Source: Actinocorallia populi (GTDB taxonomy: Bacteria > Actinomycetota > Actinomycetes > Streptosporangiales > Streptosporangiaceae). Taken from it: a DNA stretch of 64,000 bases. The position numbers and the translations under genes are program-made. Below the pieces are notes generated by a model that saw only the letters and a list, made by a program, of their open reading frames with translations, searched no databases and had not been told where the DNA came from. Shown here piece after piece: positions 52,217-60,812 of this stretch. How positions within the stretch are numbered: the first letter of the stretch is position 1; every line of letters begins with the position of its first letter. The stretch is from assembly GCF_002995495.1 (NCBI RefSeq), contig NZ_PVZV01000005.1, forward strand, positions 186,001 to 250,000. Reading direction: 5' to 3'.

Positions 52217-53428
52217 TCACAGCGTGCTGGGAGCCGGTGTCCGGGTCGGGGCGGAGGGCGCCGGGGTCCTTCGGAGGGTGCGGGTGCGCTTGTCGAGGTA
52301 CGCGGAGAGGAGGGCCAGGAGCAGGGCGGTGCCGGACAGGAGGGCGCCGACCCAGTTCGGGGAGGTGTAACCGAGGCCGCCGGCGATGACGAGGCCGCCG
52401 AGCCAGGCGGCGAGCGCGTTGCCGAGGTTGAAGGCGCCGATGTTGGCGGCCGAGGCCAGGGTCGGGGCCGCGGACGCCTGGTCCAGGACCCGCTTCTGCA
52501 GCGGCGGCACGGTCGCGAACCCGAGGGCGCCGATCAGGGTCAGGGTGATCGCTGCGAACACCTTGTCGTGAGCGGTGGCGGTGAAGACCAGCAGCACCAG
52601 GGCCAGGGCGCCCAGCGAGGCGGACAGCAGGGGCATCAACGCCCGGTCGGCGAACTTTCCGCCGAGCAGGTTGCCCAGGAACATGCCGATTCCGAAGAGG
52701 ACGAGCAGCCAGGTGACGGCGGCCTCGGAGTAGCCGGCGACCTCGGTCATCATCGGCGAGATGTAAGTGATGGCCGCGAAGACGCCGCCGTAACCGAACA
52801 CTGTCATCGCCATCGCGAGCCACACCTGCACGTTCTTGAACGCGGCGAGCTCCGCGCGCACGTTCTCCGAGGCCGGAGGCCGCCCAGCGTCCGGCACCAG
52901 CTTCATCACACCGAGGAGCCCGACGACGCCGAGGGCGGCCACGAGGGCGAAGGTGGCACGCCAGCCGAACGCGTGGCCGATGTACGTGCCCCCTGGGACA
53001 CCGACGATGTTCGCCACCGTCAAGCCCATGAACATCAGCGAGATCGCCGACGCCTTCTTCTGCGGCGCGACCAGATCGGCCGCGACCACGGAACCGATGC
53101 CGAAGAACGCACCGTGCGCGAGCGAGGCGATGACCCGCCCGGTCAGCATCACCTCGAAGCCGGGCGCCACGGAGGAGAGCGCGTTGCCGACGGTGAACAG
53201 GCCCATGAGGAGTACGAGCATCTTCTTCCGGGGCACCTTCGTCCCCAGGATCGTGAGTAGGGGGGCACCGAGCACGACGCCCAGGGCGTAACCGGTGACG
53301 AGCCGGCCGGCGGTGGGGATCGAGACGCCGAAGTCGCCGGCGACCTGGGGCAGCACGCCCATGATCACGAATTCGGTGGTGCCGATTCCGAAGGCCCCGA
53401 TGGTCAGGGCCAGGAGCGCGAGAGGCAT
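52217..53428 (-). CDS. MFS efflux transporter (DHA1/AraJ-like)
   Basis: A 403-residue, 12-segment transporter. It starts MPLALLALTIGAFGIGTTEF with the DHA1-type first helix. The loop LGTKVPRKKMLVLLMGLFTV corresponds to the MFS 2-3 loop signature, and GRVIASLAHGAFFGIGSVVA to the helix-5 drug-antiporter region. The C-terminus ends in a Pro/Thr tail. The ATG at 53428 has GGAGG at good spacing. It is divergent from a MarR gene, which implies inducible expression. Probable export of a drug, sugar or metabolite by proton exchange. Confidence 0.93.
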   Translation of the reverse strand: MPLALLALTIGAFGIGTTEFVIMGVLPQVAGDFGVSIPTAGRLVTGYALGVVLGAPLLTILGTKVPRKKMLVLLMGLFTVGNALSSVAPGFEVMLTGRVIASLAHGAFFGIGSVVAADLVAPQKKASAISLMFMGLTVANIVGVPGGTYIGHAFGWRATFALVAALGVVGLLGVMKLVPDAGRPPASENVRAELAAFKNVQVWLAMAMTVFGYGGVFAAITYISPMMTEVAGYSEAAVTWLLVLFGIGMFLGNLLGGKFADRALMPLLSASLGALALVLLVFTATAHDKVFAAITLTLIGALGFATVPPLQKRVLDQASAAPTLASAANIGAFNLGNALAAWLGGLVIAGGLGYTSPNWVGALLSGTALLLALLSAYLDKRTRTLRRTPAPSAPTRTPAPSTL

Positions 53429-53477
53429 GGGGCGCCCTCCATTTGATTGCATAGAGCTTTTACAGGCGCCAACAATA

Positions 53478-53502
53478 CTTGCAGACGCGTTATAAGCGCA
53501 AG
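53478..53502. promoter_or_regulatory. candidate MarR operator
   Basis: CTTGC and GCAAG face each other at the ends of a 25-bp stretch with ACGCGTTATAAGCG between, in the middle of the 146-bp MFS/MarR divergent region. The arms are short; the call rests largely on position. Confidence 0.35.
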
Positions 53503-53574
53503 CGCGGTATGTCGTATATTGGATTTGCCATCGCCCGCCCACACCGATCGCAGCCCGACAACGGAGGAGGCACC

Positions 53575-54018
53575 GTGACCGCCACGACCCCCGCGCTCGC
53601 CCAAGGCTGGTGCGCCCTGTCCCTCCTGCACGGCCGGATCGAGGCCCACCTCGAACGCGCGCTGCAGGCCGGGCACGACCTGAGCGTCCGCGAGTACACC
53701 CTGCTCGACGTCCTCAGCCACCAGCACGACGGAGAGGGCGGGCACCTGCAGATGAAGCAGGTCGCCGACGCCGTCGTCCTCAGCCAGAGCGCCACGACCC
53801 GCCTGGTCACCCGGCTCGAGGACCGCGGCCTGCTGTCCCGCTACCTGTGCCCCACCGACCGTCGCGGCATCTACACCAACGTCTCCGACGCCGGCCTCTC
53901 CCTCCTCCGGCGGGCCCGTCCCACCCATGACACGGCACTGCGCGAGGCCCTGGACGAAGCAGCCCGCGACCCTCGGCTCAAGCACCTGGTCCAAGCCGTG
54001 GAGGGAGCGGACTCCTGA
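53575..54018 (+). CDS. MarR-family regulator
   Basis: A 147-residue protein from GTG at 53575 behind GGAGGAGG. The winged helix reads LQMKQVADAVVLSQSATTRL, then VTRLEDRGLLSRYLCPTDRR with the wing (DRRGIYTNVSDAG). Dimerisation helices lie at both ends. It is divergent from the MFS transporter, whose expression it probably represses until an exported compound binds. It is followed 118 bp later by a kinase gene that seems a separate unit. Confidence 0.92.
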   Translation: MTATTPALAQGWCALSLLHGRIEAHLERALQAGHDLSVREYTLLDVLSHQHDGEGGHLQMKQVADAVVLSQSATTRLVTRLEDRGLLSRYLCPTDRRGIYTNVSDAGLSLLRRARPTHDTALREALDEAARDPRLKHLVQAVEGADS

Positions 54019-54136
54019 CGGGGTCCGCTGCCTTTGCCGCGGCGAGGCGGAGTCCGCCGTCTTCGAGATTTCCGAGGGGTTTCCCGGCGAGGAACGTACG
54101 CCCGCGGGAGTAGGGGCGGGTACTCTCCGTGGGCCC

Positions 54137-55360
54137 ATGACACCTCTGCCCGGTCCGGTTACGGTGAGCGCTGTGGCGCCCATCACTGACGTCCCCGCGC
54201 GGTGGCCGAGGCCGAGTGAGCTTCCCGTCTGGGCCGCGCCGCCGGTGATCCTGTTCTGCCAGATAGCCGGCGTGCACGTCATCGCCCCGTACTTCGCGCC
54301 CGCGCCCCGGGCTCTGGACGTGCTCGGGTACGGGCTGCTGGTGCTGGGGCCGCTCGTGCTCATGGGCCGCCGCCGGTGGCCTGTGGGGGTGCTGGTGGCC
54401 GTCGCGGCGGCCACGCTCCTGTACCACCTGTGCGGTTATCCCGTGGGGCCGTTCTTCCTCGCGCTGATCGCGGCCGTCTTGGCGGCGATGACCGGCGGGC
54501 ACCGCCGGGCCGCCTGGCTGGCGGTCATCGGGGTGGTCTGCTGTTATGTGGCGGCCTCCTTCCTGCTGCCCGACTCGGGTCTGGTGCTGATCCGGCGTCC
54601 CGAGCTGTCGCTGGACGGGGGAGTGGTGGCGTGGGCGTTCCTCGTCCCGGCGGCGGCGGAACTGGCGCGCAACCGGGCCGAGCGGGCGGCCGAGGCCGGG
54701 CGGATCGCGCGGGAGCAGCAGCGGCGGGTCGCAGGTGAGGAGCGGTTGCGGATCGCGCGCGAGCTCCACGACGTGCTGGCACACAACATCTCGATGATCA
54801 ACGTGCGGGCGGGGGTGGCGCTGCACCTCATGGACGACGATCCCGAGCAGGCCAGGACCGCCCTCACCGCGATCAAGGCGGCCAGCAAGGAGGCGCTGAT
54901 GGAGATGCGGTCGGTCATCGGCGTGCTCCGCCAGGGCGAGCAGCCCCCGACCGTTCCCACGGCGGGCCTGGCCCGGCTGGACGGCCTGGTGGAGGCGGCC
55001 CGCGCCGCGGGAATGCAGGTGGCCCTGGAGCGGACCGGCCCGGTCCGGGACCTGCCTGCGGGGACGGACCTCGCGGTGTTCCGCATCATCCAGGAGTCGC
55101 TGACCAACATCACCCGTCACGCCCGTCCGCCCGCGTCCGGGCGGCTGTCGGTCCGGATCGTCCTGGAGTACGAGGAGGCCGCGGTGACGGTGCGGGTCGA
55201 CGACGACGGGACCGAACCGCCGCCCCCGGACGGCGGGGGGAGCGGCATCCCGGGGATGCGGGAGCGGGCCGTGGCGCTGGACGGCGAGTTCCAGGCCGGG
55301 CCGCGGACCGGCGGCGGTTTCCGGGTCCGGGCACGGTTGCCGCTGGCCGGGGGCTCCTGA
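54137..55360 (+). CDS. DesK-like sensor histidine kinase
   Basis: A 407-residue kinase from the ATG at 54137. Five to six membrane segments lie between about residues 30 and 180 (VILFCQIAGVHVIAPYF, VLGYGLLVLGPLVLMG, FFLALIAAVLAAMTGG). A coiled linker with AERAAEAGRIAREQQRR follows. The HisKA_3 His is in RIARELHDVLAHNISMINV, and the ATPase domain ends GSGIPGMRERAVALDG. The stop overlaps the response-regulator start (TGATG). Signal unknown. Confidence 0.93.
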   Translation: MTPLPGPVTVSAVAPITDVPARWPRPSELPVWAAPPVILFCQIAGVHVIAPYFAPAPRALDVLGYGLLVLGPLVLMGRRRWPVGVLVAVAAATLLYHLCGYPVGPFFLALIAAVLAAMTGGHRRAAWLAVIGVVCCYVAASFLLPDSGLVLIRRPELSLDGGVVAWAFLVPAAAELARNRAERAAEAGRIAREQQRRVAGEERLRIARELHDVLAHNISMINVRAGVALHLMDDDPEQARTALTAIKAASKEALMEMRSVIGVLRQGEQPPTVPTAGLARLDGLVEAARAAGMQVALERTGPVRDLPAGTDLAVFRIIQESLTNITRHARPPASGRLSVRIVLEYEEAAVTVRVDDDGTEPPPPDGGGSGIPGMRERAVALDGEFQAGPRTGGGFRVRARLPLAGGS

Positions 55361-56025
55361 TGATCCGGGTGGTGGTCGCCGACGACCAGGCGCTGGTACG
55401 CGCAGGATTCCGCTCCCTGCTGGACGCCCAGGAGGGCATCGAGGTGGTGGGGGAGGCCGATGACGGCCGCGCCGCGGTCGAGCTGGCCGAGAGGCTGCGG
55501 CCCGACATCGTGCTGATGGACATCCGCATGCCCGTCCTGGACGGGCTGGAGGCCACCCGGCTGATCTCCGGCAGGCCCGGTCTGGCGGGTGTCAGGGTCA
55601 TCATCCTGACGACGTTCGAGCTCGACGAGTACGTCTTCGACGCGCTGCGCGGCGGGGCCAGCGGCTTCCTGGTGAAGGACACCGAACCGGTCGAGCTGAT
55701 CCGGGCGCTGCGCGTCGTCGCCGGAGGCGACGCGCTCCTGTCCCCGGGGGTGACCCGCCGCCTCATCGGCGAGTTCGCCGCCCGCGCCAAGGAGCCCCGC
55801 GGCCTGCCCGCCCTGGACGTGCTCACCGGGCGCGAGACGGAGGTGCTGGCGCTGGTCGGCGAGGGGCTGACCAACGAGGAGATCGCGGGACGGCTGCTGG
55901 TCAGCCCCGCCACCGCCAAGACCCACGTGAGCCGCATCATGATCAAGATGGGGGCGCGGGACCGCGTCCAGCTCGTCGTGTCCGCCTACGAGTCCGGGCT
56001 GGTGCGGCCCGGCTGGACGGCCTGA
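55360..56025 (+). CDS. NarL-type response regulator
   Basis: A 221-residue protein: receiver with Asp54 in VLMDIRMPVLDG and the conserved Lys in FLVKDTEPVELIRAL; LuxR helix-turn-helix LTGRETEVLALVGEGLTNEE, then IAGRLLVSPATAKTHVSRI. It overlaps its kinase gene by one base. The ferredoxin-P450 genes begin 150 bp downstream in the same direction and could be within its regulon or transcript. Confidence 0.95.
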   Translation: MIRVVVADDQALVRAGFRSLLDAQEGIEVVGEADDGRAAVELAERLRPDIVLMDIRMPVLDGLEATRLISGRPGLAGVRVIILTTFELDEYVFDALRGGASGFLVKDTEPVELIRALRVVAGGDALLSPGVTRRLIGEFAARAKEPRGLPALDVLTGRETEVLALVGEGLTNEEIAGRLLVSPATAKTHVSRIMIKMGARDRVQLVVSAYESGLVRPGWTA

Positions 56026-56175
56026 GCCCGGCGTACGCCCCGCGGCGCAGGCGAGGTGTCTCCCGGCGGGGGACGACCGGACGCGCGGCTCCGGTCACGA
56101 TCGGTGCATGTCCACGACACGCGCCCGCCCGGGGATCCCGGGCGGGAGAACGGACCGGCCGGAAAGAGGAAAGCC

Positions 56176-56379
56176 GTGAAAGTGCGCGTTGACCAGGGGC
56201 GCTGCCAGGGGCACACGCTCTGCGCGATGGTCGCCCCGCAGGTGTTCGAACTCGACGACGTCGACGGCCACGCCTCGCCCGTCGACGAGAACGTGCCGGC
56301 GGGCAGGGAGGCGGAGGTGCGCGAGGCCGCCCGGTCCTGCCCGGAACGCGCGATCTCCGTAGGAAAGGACGCACCGTGA
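56176..56379 (+). CDS. 3Fe-4S-type ferredoxin, P450 redox partner
   Basis: A 67-residue ferredoxin starting at GTG (VKVRVDQGRCQGHTLCAMVA) behind AAAGAGGAAA. The cluster ligands are in CQGHTLC and later CPERAI: with His in place of the second ligand Cys of a C-x2-C-x2-C motif, a 3Fe-4S centre is expected, as in Streptomyces P450 ferredoxins. Its stop overlaps the P450 start (GTGA), which marks it as that enzyme's electron donor. A ferredoxin reductase must come from elsewhere. Confidence 0.93.
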   Translation: MKVRVDQGRCQGHTLCAMVAPQVFELDDVDGHASPVDENVPAGREAEVREAARSCPERAISVGKDAP

Positions 56380-57707
56380 GCGACCGCAAGAAGAACCGCT
56401 ACCACTTCGACCGGCACACCCCGCAGTACCGCCACGACTTCGAGGAGGTCACCCGGGAAATGCAGGAAAGGTGCCCGATCGCCTGGTCGGACACCCACGG
56501 CGGCCACTGGGTGGCCGCCGGCAACCGGGAGGTCTTCGAACTCGCGGCCCGCTCCGCCGGCGTCATCTCCAACGACCATGACGTGACGGGCGAGCGGCGC
56601 GGTTACCAGGGCATCTCCATTCCCGCCCCCACCCGGGCGGGCAAGGGCGGCTTCCTGGAGATGGACCCGCCGGAGCAGCGCCACTACCGCCAGGCGCTCA
56701 ACCCGTACCTGTCCCCGGCCGCGGTCGCCCGCTGGATCCCGGTGGTCGACGACGTCGTGCGGGCCTGCATCGACGAGAAGATCGAGGAAGGCCGCATCGA
56801 CTTCGTCGAGGACCTCGCCAACATCGTCCCCGCCGTCCTCACGATGGCCATGATGGGCATCCCGCTGCGGAACTGGGACATCTACAACGAACCGGCGCAC
56901 GCCGTGATCTACACGCCGCCGAACTCGCCCGACCTCGCGCGGGTCGGCCGGCTGCACGAGGAGATGAGGAGGGACCTCGCCGGGCAGCTCGCGGAGATCA
57001 AGGCGAACCCCCGCCCGGGCCTGGTCAACGCGCTCCTCAACCTGGAGATCGACGGCGAGAGGCCGTCCGACGAGGACCTCCTGGGCTCGCTGCACCTGCT
57101 CATCGGCGGCGGCTTCGACACGACGACGGCGCTGACCGCGCACGCGATCGAATGGCTGGGGGAGAACCCGGCGGAGCGCGAGCGCCTCAGCCGCGAGCGC
57201 GACACCCTGCTGGACTCCGCGACCGAGGAGTTCGTGCGCTACTACACGCCGGTGGTGGGCGGCGGCCGCACCTTCTCCGCCGACTGCGAGGTCGTCGGGA
57301 CCCGCTTCGAGGAGGGCGAGCGCCTGTGGCTCTCCTGGGCGATGGCCAACCGCGACCCGTCGGTGTTCCCCGACCCCGACGAGATCGACCTGGCCCGCGA
57401 GGGCAACCGGCACACCGGCTTCGGCCTGGGCGTCCACCGCTGCATCGGCTCGAACGTCGCCCGCACGGTGTTCAAGCGCATGATCGTCCAGGTGCTCGAC
57501 CGCATGCCCGACTACGTGTGCGAGCCCGAGGGCACCGTGCACTACGAGACGGTCGGCGTCATCAACGGCATGCGCTTCCTCCCGGCGACCTTCACCCCGG
57601 GCCCCCGCCTGGGCCCGGGCCTCGACGAGACCCTCGAAAGCCTCCAGAGGACCTGCGACGAGCAGCGGCTCGCCGACCCGGTCACCAGGCGGGGGACGAA
57701 GCCGTGA
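56376..57707 (+). CDS. cytochrome P450 monooxygenase
   Basis: A 443-residue P450 starting at the GTG overlapped with the ferredoxin gene. The I-helix GGGFDTTTALTAHA keeps the Thr but has Phe-Asp in front of it. The K-helix ExxR is in TEEFVRYYTP, and the haem loop FGLGVHRCIGSNVAR gives Cys356. The C-terminal 40 residues beyond the usual end (LGPGLDETLESLQRTCDEQR) are unusual. N-terminal features (KNRYHFDRHTPQYRHDFEEV) resemble CYPs acting on terpene or steroid-like substrates; substrate not predictable. It is followed by a strong hairpin. Confidence 0.95.
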   Translation: MSDRKKNRYHFDRHTPQYRHDFEEVTREMQERCPIAWSDTHGGHWVAAGNREVFELAARSAGVISNDHDVTGERRGYQGISIPAPTRAGKGGFLEMDPPEQRHYRQALNPYLSPAAVARWIPVVDDVVRACIDEKIEEGRIDFVEDLANIVPAVLTMAMMGIPLRNWDIYNEPAHAVIYTPPNSPDLARVGRLHEEMRRDLAGQLAEIKANPRPGLVNALLNLEIDGERPSDEDLLGSLHLLIGGGFDTTTALTAHAIEWLGENPAERERLSRERDTLLDSATEEFVRYYTPVVGGGRTFSADCEVVGTRFEEGERLWLSWAMANRDPSVFPDPDEIDLAREGNRHTGFGLGVHRCIGSNVARTVFKRMIVQVLDRMPDYVCEPEGTVHYETVGVINGMRFLPATFTPGPRLGPGLDETLESLQRTCDEQRLADPVTRRGTKP

Positions 57708-57711
57708 CCCC

Positions 57712-57747
57712 GGCGATCCCCGGCAGGGGTGCCTGCCGGGGATCGCC
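57712..57747. terminator. bidirectional terminator hairpin
   Basis: GGCGATCCCCGGCAGG pairs with CCTGCCGGGGATCGCC (16 bp, perfect) around a GGTG loop in the 45-bp gap between the convergent P450 and dehydrogenase genes. No T-run. Confidence 0.85.
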
Positions 57748-57752
57748 GGAGC

Positions 57753-58784
57753 TCAGGGCAGGACGGTGGGGTTGGCCAGGTGGAGGGGCCTTTCGCCGCG
57801 GAGGTGGCGGGCGACGTCGGCGGCGACGATGGTGGCGGCGTTGGCGGCGGTCTCCTTGGAGGCGCCGGCGAGGTGGGGGGTCATGATGAGGTTCGGGGTG
57901 GTCAGGAGGCGGGAGCCCGCGGGGATGGGTTCCTCGGGGAAGACGTCGGTGGCGGCGCCGAAGAGGTGGCCGGAGTCGAGGGCGTCGCACAGGGCGTCGT
58001 AGTCGAGGAGGGAGCCGCGGGCGCAGTTGACGACGACGGAGCCGGCGGGCATCGCGGCGAGTTCGGCCCGGCCGATCATGCTGCGGTTGTCGGCGGTGGC
58101 GCGGGCGTGCAGGGACAGGAAGCGGGAACGTTCCAGGAGCTCGGGCAGGCCGACGAGCTCGATGTCGGGGGAGGCGAAGGACTCCAGGTAGGGGTCGTGG
58201 ACCAGGACGTTCGCGCCGAAGCCGCGGAGCATGACGGCGACGCGGCGGCCGATGGCGCCGTAGCCGACGAGGCCGACGGTGCTCCCGGCCAGTTCGGGGC
58301 CGACGTTCTCGTAGCGGTAGTAGTCGCCGCGCCAGACGCCGCCGGCGAGGTCGCCGTGGGTCTGGGGGATGCGGCGGGTCGCGGCCAGGATCATCGCCAG
58401 GGTGTGCTCGGCGGTCGCGACGGCGTTGCGGCCGGGCGCGAACGTCACCGCGACGCCCGCCTCGGTGGCGGCCTCCAGGTTGGCGTTCACCGGGCCGCCG
58501 CGGCTCACCCCGAAGAGCTTCAGCCGGGGCGAGGCGGCCAGCACCCTCTTGGTCAGCGGCGCCATCTGGGTGACGCAGACGTCCACGCCGTCGAGCGCCT
58601 CGATCAGCTCGTCCTCGACGTCGGAGGCCTCGTCGACCTCCCCGACCCGGCCGAACGGCGTCACCGGCCACGGCAGCGTCAGCTCCCTGGCCTCGAAGTC
58701 CACGGGGACCTCCCGGCGCAACGCGTCGAGGAAGAGGCTGTTCAGTACGAAATGGTCGCCTGCGGTGAGAATCCGGATGGTCAA
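57753..58784 (-). CDS. D-isomer-specific 2-hydroxyacid dehydrogenase
   Basis: A 343-residue NAD-dependent dehydrogenase. The dinucleotide loop is TVGLVGYGAIGRRVAVMLRG (about residues 168-187), and the catalytic Arg (VVNCARGSLLDYDAL), Glu (DVFPEEPIP) and His (TPHLAGASKETAAN) are all present. The N-terminal substrate half is longer than in glycerate dehydrogenases. It is the last gene of the sugar operon, 13 bp behind the phosphatase. It may oxidise or reduce a sugar-acid such as a 2-keto or phospho-sugar acid made by the kinases' pathway. Substrate not assigned. Confidence 0.93.
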   Translation of the reverse strand: MTIRILTAGDHFVLNSLFLDALRREVPVDFEARELTLPWPVTPFGRVGEVDEASDVEDELIEALDGVDVCVTQMAPLTKRVLAASPRLKLFGVSRGGPVNANLEAATEAGVAVTFAPGRNAVATAEHTLAMILAATRRIPQTHGDLAGGVWRGDYYRYENVGPELAGSTVGLVGYGAIGRRVAVMLRGFGANVLVHDPYLESFASPDIELVGLPELLERSRFLSLHARATADNRSMIGRAELAAMPAGSVVVNCARGSLLDYDALCDALDSGHLFGAATDVFPEEPIPAGSRLLTTPNLIMTPHLAGASKETAANAATIVAADVARHLRGERPLHLANPTVLP

Positions 58785-58797
58785 GGGAAGAACTCCG

Positions 58798-59391
58798 TCA
58801 CTGGGTGGGAGAGTTGTACTGCAGGAGTGCCGCGCGTCCTTCGCGCAGGCGGATCTCGGTGAGGGCGCAGTTGTCCAGGCGGGGCAGCCGCCGCCGGTAC
58901 TCGCCGAGCGGGATGCCCAGCAGCCGGCACAACGTCAGCCGGATCGCGGTGGTGTGCGCGACGACCAGGACCCGGCCGCCCTCGATCTCGGACAGGCAGG
59001 ACGCGAACCGTTCGGCCGCCGCGTGCGGGTCCTCGCCGCCGGGCAGCGGGTTCGCCGCGGGGTCGGCCTCGAAGGCGGCGCGCTCGGCGGGGAAGCGCTC
59101 CTGCATCTCGGCCTTGGTGAGCCCCTCGCCGCGGCCGAAGTCCAGTTCGCGCAGCCGCGCGTCCACCCGCAGGCCGACACCCGCGGCCTGCGCGCTGGCC
59201 TCCGCGGTGATGCGGGCGCGGCTCAGCGTGGAGCACCACACCGCGTCGAGGTCGGCGCTCTTGGCCCAGACGGCGAGGCGTTCGGCCTGCCGCGTCCCCT
59301 CGTCGGTCAGCGCGATGTCGCTGACGCCGGCGTAGCGGTTCTCGGCGTGCCAGACGGTCTGGCCGTGCCGGACCAGGACGAGATCGGTCAT
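58798..59391 (-). CDS. histidine phosphatase (phosphoglycerate-mutase-like)
   Basis: A 197-residue branch-1 histidine phosphatase: LVLVRHGQTVWHAENRYAG with nucleophile His9, CSTLSRARITAE, ELDFGRGEGLTKAEM with the acidic catalytic residue, and VLVVAHTTAIRLTLCRLLG with the second His. It lacks features of true phosphoglycerate mutase and is best viewed as a sugar-phosphate phosphatase. The ATG overlaps the upstream kinase stop. In this operon it may remove a phosphate from an intermediate or from a dead-end product. Confidence 0.92.
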   Translation of the reverse strand: MTDLVLVRHGQTVWHAENRYAGVSDIALTDEGTRQAERLAVWAKSADLDAVWCSTLSRARITAEASAQAAGVGLRVDARLRELDFGRGEGLTKAEMQERFPAERAAFEADPAANPLPGGEDPHAAAERFASCLSEIEGGRVLVVAHTTAIRLTLCRLLGIPLGEYRRRLPRLDNCALTEIRLREGRAALLQYNSPTQ

Positions 59392-60812
59392 CGTGTGCTT
59401 CTTTCGTGTGCGTGCGCGGCGACGTGTCCGGGCAGCCAGCCGCGCGCGGCCAGTTCGTCCACGAACCGCAGGTAGAGGGCCGGATCGGCGGGGCGCGGCT
59501 CGATCACCTCGCGGGTGCGGGCCATCCGCGCGGTGAGCCCCTGGGCGAGCAGCGCCATGCCGAGGGCGGGCTCGGCGTTCTCCCGCAGCGTCACGGGGCG
59601 GCCGAGGACGTCGGCGCGCATCCGGTTCCAGTAGCCGCTGCGGGTCGCCCCGCCCGTCAGGATGATCTCACCGTCGACGGGGGCGCCGAGCAGGTCCAGG
59701 TAGTCGAAGCACAGTCTTTCGATGAAGGCGGCGCCGCGCAGCGCGGCGACGTAGCGGGACACGTCGTCGTCGACCGTGCCGAGGGTGAACCCGCGCGCGT
59801 CGGGCGCGTTGAACGGGAACCGCTCCCCGGGGGAGACCAGGGGGTAGGTCACGGCGTCCAGGCCGGTACGGCTTTCGGCCTCGGCGGCGAGGGCGTCCAG
59901 GTCGCGGCCGGGAAGGTCGCGGGCGAGCACGCCCGCACCGGTGCTGGAGGCGCCGCCCGGCAGCCACCCGCCGTCGGGCGCGCGGTGGGAGTACACGACG
60001 CCGAGGGGGTCGTGCACCAGGTCGGGGGTGACGCCCTTGAGGACGAGGGTGGTGCCCAGCACGCTGTTCCAGCTGCCGGGAGCGGTGGCTCCGGCTCCGA
60101 GCTGCGCGGCGCACCCGTCGGTCGTCCCGGCGATCACCGGGGTGCCCTCGGGCAGGCCGGTCGCCTCGGACGCCGCCGCGCAGACCGTCCCGAGCACGGA
60201 GCCGGGGCGCACGACGCGGGGCAGCACCGAGGCGGGGACGCCCAGCGCCGCCATGACGTCGAACGGCCACTCCTCCTCGATGAGGTCGACGCCGGTCTTC
60301 AACGCGTTGCTGAGGTCCGTCGCGGTCTCATGCCCGACGAGCCTGCGGTTGACGAAGTCGTTCTGGTGCGCCAGCCGGGTGCCTTCAGGGTGCTCGCGCA
60401 GCAGCCACAGCAGCTTCGGCAGCGCCCACGGCGGCTGCATCGCCCGGTAGCCGAGCCGCGCCCAGACCTCACCGCCGACCTCGTTGACCCGCGCGAGCTC
60501 GCCCGCCGCGCGCCGGTCGTCGTACATCAACGCGGGGGAGCGCGGATTCCCGGCGTCGTCGACGAGCAGGACCGTGCCGGAGGTCGCGTCCACCGCGACG
60601 CCGCCGACGTCCTTCTGCGCGACCCCGTGCAGCGCAGAAGAACAGGCGGCGGCCAGGGCGTCCCACCATTCGGCGGGGTCCTGCTCGTGCCGGTCGCCGT
60701 CGCGGCGGCTGGTGAGCGGGCGGGACGCCGAGCCGACGACGTCGCCGGTGTCGGTGACCGCCATCACCCGGACACTCTGTGTCCCGAGGTCGATACCGAC
60801 CCAGACCGTCAT
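59388..60812 (-). CDS. FGGY-family carbohydrate kinase (first of two adjacent)
   Basis: A 474-residue sugar kinase. The N-terminal phosphate loop is VGIDLGTQSVRVMAVTDTGD, HEQDPAEWWDALAAA follows, DATSGTVLLVDDAGNP gives the substrate loop, and the C-terminal ATP region is ILTGGATRSGYWNRMRADVL. It is closest in look to xylulokinase/LsrK-type kinases. It overlaps the second kinase gene (ATGA) and the phosphatase gene. The sugar cannot be read from the sequence. Confidence 0.92.
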   Translation of the reverse strand: MTVWVGIDLGTQSVRVMAVTDTGDVVGSASRPLTSRRDGDRHEQDPAEWWDALAAACSSALHGVAQKDVGGVAVDATSGTVLLVDDAGNPRSPALMYDDRRAAGELARVNEVGGEVWARLGYRAMQPPWALPKLLWLLREHPEGTRLAHQNDFVNRRLVGHETATDLSNALKTGVDLIEEEWPFDVMAALGVPASVLPRVVRPGSVLGTVCAAASEATGLPEGTPVIAGTTDGCAAQLGAGATAPGSWNSVLGTTLVLKGVTPDLVHDPLGVVYSHRAPDGGWLPGGASSTGAGVLARDLPGRDLDALAAEAESRTGLDAVTYPLVSPGERFPFNAPDARGFTLGTVDDDVSRYVAALRGAAFIERLCFDYLDLLGAPVDGEIILTGGATRSGYWNRMRADVLGRPVTLRENAEPALGMALLAQGLTARMARTREVIEPRPADPALYLRFVDELAARGWLPGHVAAHAHERSTR

